DNA of 64,000 nucleotides from an uncultured Collinsella sp. (GTDB lineage: Bacteria > Actinomycetota > Coriobacteriia > Coriobacteriales > Coriobacteriaceae), in NCBI GenBank assembly GCA_900762325.1, contig CAAFGG010000032.1, positions 62,001 to 126,000 on the forward strand, given 5' to 3'. Numbering within the stretch: the first letter of the stretch is position 1; every line of letters begins with the position of its first letter. Of this stretch, positions 61,838 through 64,000 are shown piece by piece. Both the position numbers and the translations under genes were made by a program. The notes beneath the pieces were generated by a model. That model was given only the letters and a program-made list of their open reading frames with translations, did no database searches and was not told the origin of the DNA.

Positions 61838-63172
61838 ATGAGCACACAGACCGAGCCCAAGCTCGTCACGCAAATCGACTTCGCCCGTGCCGGGCAGATC
61901 ACGCCGCAGATGAAGGAAGTCGCCGAGCGCGAGCATCGCGACCCCGAGTACATCCGCGAGCGCGTGGCCGACGGCCGCATCGCCATTCCCGCCAACATCG
62001 TGCACATCAAAAAGGGCATGCGCGCCTTTGGTGTCGGCGAGGGCCTGTCCACCAAGGTCAACGTCAACCTGGGCATCTCGGGCGACAAGGCCGATGCCGC
62101 CGAGGAATGGAAGAAGGTCAAGATCGCCGAGGACTTTGGCGCCGATGCCATCATGGACCTCTCCAACTCGGGCAAGACACGTCAGTTCCGCCAGCAGCTC
62201 ATCGACGAGACGCCGCTCATGGTGGGTACCGTCCCCATGTACGACGCCATCGGCTACATGGAAAAGCCGCTGGTCAAGCTTACCAAGGACGACCTGTTCG
62301 AAGTCGTGCGCGCGCATGCCGAGGACGGCGTGGACTTTATGACCATCCACTGCGGCATCAACAAGTCGGTCACCAAGACCTTTAAGGAGACCGGCCGTCT
62401 CATGAATATCGTTAGTCGCGGCGGCTCGCTGCTGTTTGGCTGGATGGAGGTCACCGGCAACGAGAACCCGTTCTATGAGTTCTACGACGAGTTGCTCGAG
62501 ATTTGCCACGAGTACGACGTGACGATTTCGCTCGGCGACTCCTGCCGCCCGGGCTGCCTCTACGACTCCAACGACGCCACCGAGACTGCCGAGATGATCG
62601 AGCTGGGCAAGCTGTGTAAGCGCGCTTGGGCTGCCGGCGTCCAGGTCATGGTCGAGGGACCGGGCCATATGGCGCTCGATGAAATCGCAGCCAACATGAA
62701 GCTGCAGAAGCGCCTGTGCCACAACGCCCCGTTCTATGTGCTCGGGCCGCTGGTGACCGATATCGGCGTTGGTTACGACCACATCACCGCTGCCATCGGC
62801 GGCGCCATCTCCGCCAGCTCCGGTGCCGACTTCCTGTGCTACGTGACACCGGCAGAGCACCTATGCCTGCCCAACGCCCAGGATGTGCTCGACGGCCTCA
62901 TGGCCACCAAGATCGCCGCACACGCCGCCGACATCGCCAAAAAGGTGCCCCACGCCCGCGACATGGACGACAAGATGGGCCGGGCACGCCGCAAGCTCGA
63001 CTGGGACGCCATGTGGAAGTGCGCGCTCGACCCGGTTACGGGCAAGAAGCGCTACGAGGAGTCCCCCGCCGCCACCGAGGGCACTTGCACCATGTGTGGC
63101 AAGATGTGTGCCGTCCGCACCGTCAACAAGATCTTCGAGGGCACCACGATCGACCTCGGCATGGAGGACTAG
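61838..63172 (+). CDS. thiC: Phosphomethylpyrimidine synthase ThiC
   Basis: 444 residues from ATG 61838 (AAGGGAG eight bases upstream); an ATG at 61814 lies inside the riboswitch. Radical SAM enzyme that turns aminoimidazole ribotide into HMP-P. Shorter than the ~630-residue E. coli form, lacking its N-terminal domain. Motifs: NVNLGISGDKADAAEEWKKV, DLSNSGKTRQFRQQLI, SLGDSCRPGCLYDSNDA, EGPGHMALDEIAANMKLQ, and C-terminal CTMCGKMCAVR: CxxCxxxC, the cluster ligands. Confidence 0.95.
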   Translation: MSTQTEPKLVTQIDFARAGQITPQMKEVAEREHRDPEYIRERVADGRIAIPANIVHIKKGMRAFGVGEGLSTKVNVNLGISGDKADAAEEWKKVKIAEDFGADAIMDLSNSGKTRQFRQQLIDETPLMVGTVPMYDAIGYMEKPLVKLTKDDLFEVVRAHAEDGVDFMTIHCGINKSVTKTFKETGRLMNIVSRGGSLLFGWMEVTGNENPFYEFYDELLEICHEYDVTISLGDSCRPGCLYDSNDATETAEMIELGKLCKRAWAAGVQVMVEGPGHMALDEIAANMKLQKRLCHNAPFYVLGPLVTDIGVGYDHITAAIGGAISASSGADFLCYVTPAEHLCLPNAQDVLDGLMATKIAAHAADIAKKVPHARDMDDKMGRARRKLDWDAMWKCALDPVTGKKRYEESPAATEGTCTMCGKMCAVRTVNKIFEGTTIDLGMED

Positions 63173-63267
63173 CCCTGTCGCCGCGGCCGCTTCTGGCGGC
63201 GAGCTGGTGCCTGTCAATTGTTGACGTGTGAACATTTGCTTGCATTTGCGTAAAGATTGCATCGCCC

Positions 63268-63304
63268 GCCCGGGTTCGACATAGAGTCGGCCCGGGCATC
63301 TTTA
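63268..63304 (+). terminator. Terminator-like hairpin between thiC and thiD
   Basis: GCCCGGG (63268-63274) pairs with CCCGGGC (63291-63297), with partial inner pairing, followed by ATCTTTAT. The T-run is interrupted, so some readthrough into thiD is possible. Confidence 0.55.
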
Positions 63305-63354
63305 TAATGCTGGCTTATAGACCCATTTGATTCCGACCGAACAAGGGAGCGAAC

Positions 63355-64000
63355 ATGGATCGCAGTAAGGTACCTGCCGTTCTATCCATCGCAGGATCCG
63401 ATTCCAGCGGTGGCGCCGGCATTCAGGCCGACATCAAGACCATCACGGCGCACCGCCTGTATGCCGAGACGGCCATCACCGCCATCACCGCACAGAACAC
63501 CCTGGGCGTCACCGCCGTGCAGAACATCTCCCCGGATATTGTCGCGGCGCAGATCGATGCCGTTTTTGACGATATCCGCCCCAAAGCCGTCAAGATTGGC
63601 ATGGTTTCCTCTGCCGAGATTATCGATGTTATCGCCGACCGCCTGAGCTCCTGGAACGCGACAAACGTGGTCGTCGACCCCGTCATGGTAGCCACCTCGG
63701 GCGCACGGCTGATTGCCGAAGATGCCGCCGAGGCGCTCACCCGCCGCCTGTTCCCGCTAGCGACGGTTATCACGCCCAATATTCCCGAGGCCATGGCCCT
63801 GCTCGACTACGAGGTCGACTCCGAGCGCACGCAGCAAAATGCCGCCATGCTCCTCACCCGCCGCTTTGGCTGCGCATCCCTCGTTAAGGGTGGGCATCTT
63901 GTCAACGAGGCCAACGATGTACTGGCCGAACCCGCGCCACTCGATGACGAGGGCAACCATCTGGGAGATCCACTCACCACGTGGTTCCGCCACAAGCGCA
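63355..64000 (+). CDS. thiD: HMP/HMP-phosphate kinase ThiD, 3' end outside window
   Basis: 215 codons visible from ATG 63355 (AAGGGAG seven bases upstream). Ribokinase-like enzyme that phosphorylates HMP-P to HMP-PP for thiamin synthesis. Markers: VLSIAGSDSSGGAGIQADIK at the N-terminus, VVVDPVMVATSGARLIAEDA near residue 105, TPNIPEAMALLDYEVDS and LVKGGHLVNEANDVL. It follows thiC by 182 bp. A fused ThiE domain, seen in some species, cannot be judged because the C-terminus is missing. Confidence 0.93.
   Translation, partial: MDRSKVPAVLSIAGSDSSGGAGIQADIKTITAHRLYAETAITAITAQNTLGVTAVQNISPDIVAAQIDAVFDDIRPKAVKIGMVSSAEIIDVIADRLSSWNATNVVVDPVMVATSGARLIAEDAAEALTRRLFPLATVITPNIPEAMALLDYEVDSERTQQNAAMLLTRRFGCASLVKGGHLVNEANDVLAEPAPLDDEGNHLGDPLTTWFRHKR

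Overview
The window looks like a chromosomal segment of a strictly anaerobic, high-GC gut actinobacterium of the class Coriobacteriia, most likely Collinsella or a near relative. This is inferred from gene content, not from a search. The content includes a selenocysteine formate dehydrogenase with a Hyf-type hydrogenase, an SD-led gene style with ATG/GTG starts, double-cubane-type anaerobic reductases, a C_GCAxxG_C_C protein, an anaerobic cysteine desulfidase and a giant BspA/InlB-like surface protein. No rRNA, phage, IS element or CRISPR array was seen.

Layout. 1-7450 (minus) is a formate hydrogenlyase-type operon: an electron-transfer 4Fe-4S protein, fdhF with an in-frame UGA(Sec), hyfA, hyfB, hyfC and a hyfD cut by the window edge. 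7783-8648 is a RelB/PIN toxin-antitoxin pair. 8649-9540 is a repeat-rich stretch ending in tRNA-Gly and tRNA-Pro. 9630-10988 is brnQ. 11107-24015 is a single gene for a ~4300-residue wall-anchored repeat protein. 24142-30825 is a seven-gene, one-direction selenium/anaerobic-reductase run: two YjiM/HgdB-type proteins, their activase, selD (itself with UGA at codon 17), yedF, a DUF3343 Se/S-carrier-like protein and a NifS-like enzyme. 31255-36671 is a molybdenum block (modC, modB, modA, mogA, moeA).

36882-50655 is mixed housekeeping: ClC transporter, lipid kinase, release-factor-like rescue protein, xpt, MFS pump, metY, C_GCAxxG protein, YigZ, RNase P RNA, rpsA, HAD hydrolase, cysteine desulfidase, rpiB and ndk. 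51040-54219 is argG - small ORF - argH, with a candidate arginine-rich leader peptide upstream of argG. 54774-61666 holds a Cof-type HAD, polA, an M18 aminopeptidase, yaaA and a small membrane protein. 61736-64000 is a TPP riboswitch, thiC and the start of thiD.

How it works together. The Mo block supplies molybdate and molybdopterin, and the Se block supplies selenophosphate. Both are needed by the Mo/Sec enzyme FdhF, which feeds electrons to the membrane hydrogenase arm. The Mo and Se blocks lie head to tail on one strand, which also fits the known association of YedF/SelD genes with selenium-dependent molybdenum hydroxylases, although no such hydroxylase is in the window. Intergenic spaces carry several families of near-perfect inverted repeats that recur at separate places.

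The strongest candidates for something undescribed are the argG leader peptide with mutually exclusive hairpins, the similar leader ORF ahead of the reductase run, the Se/Mo/reductase gene neighbourhood, and the dispersed palindromes.
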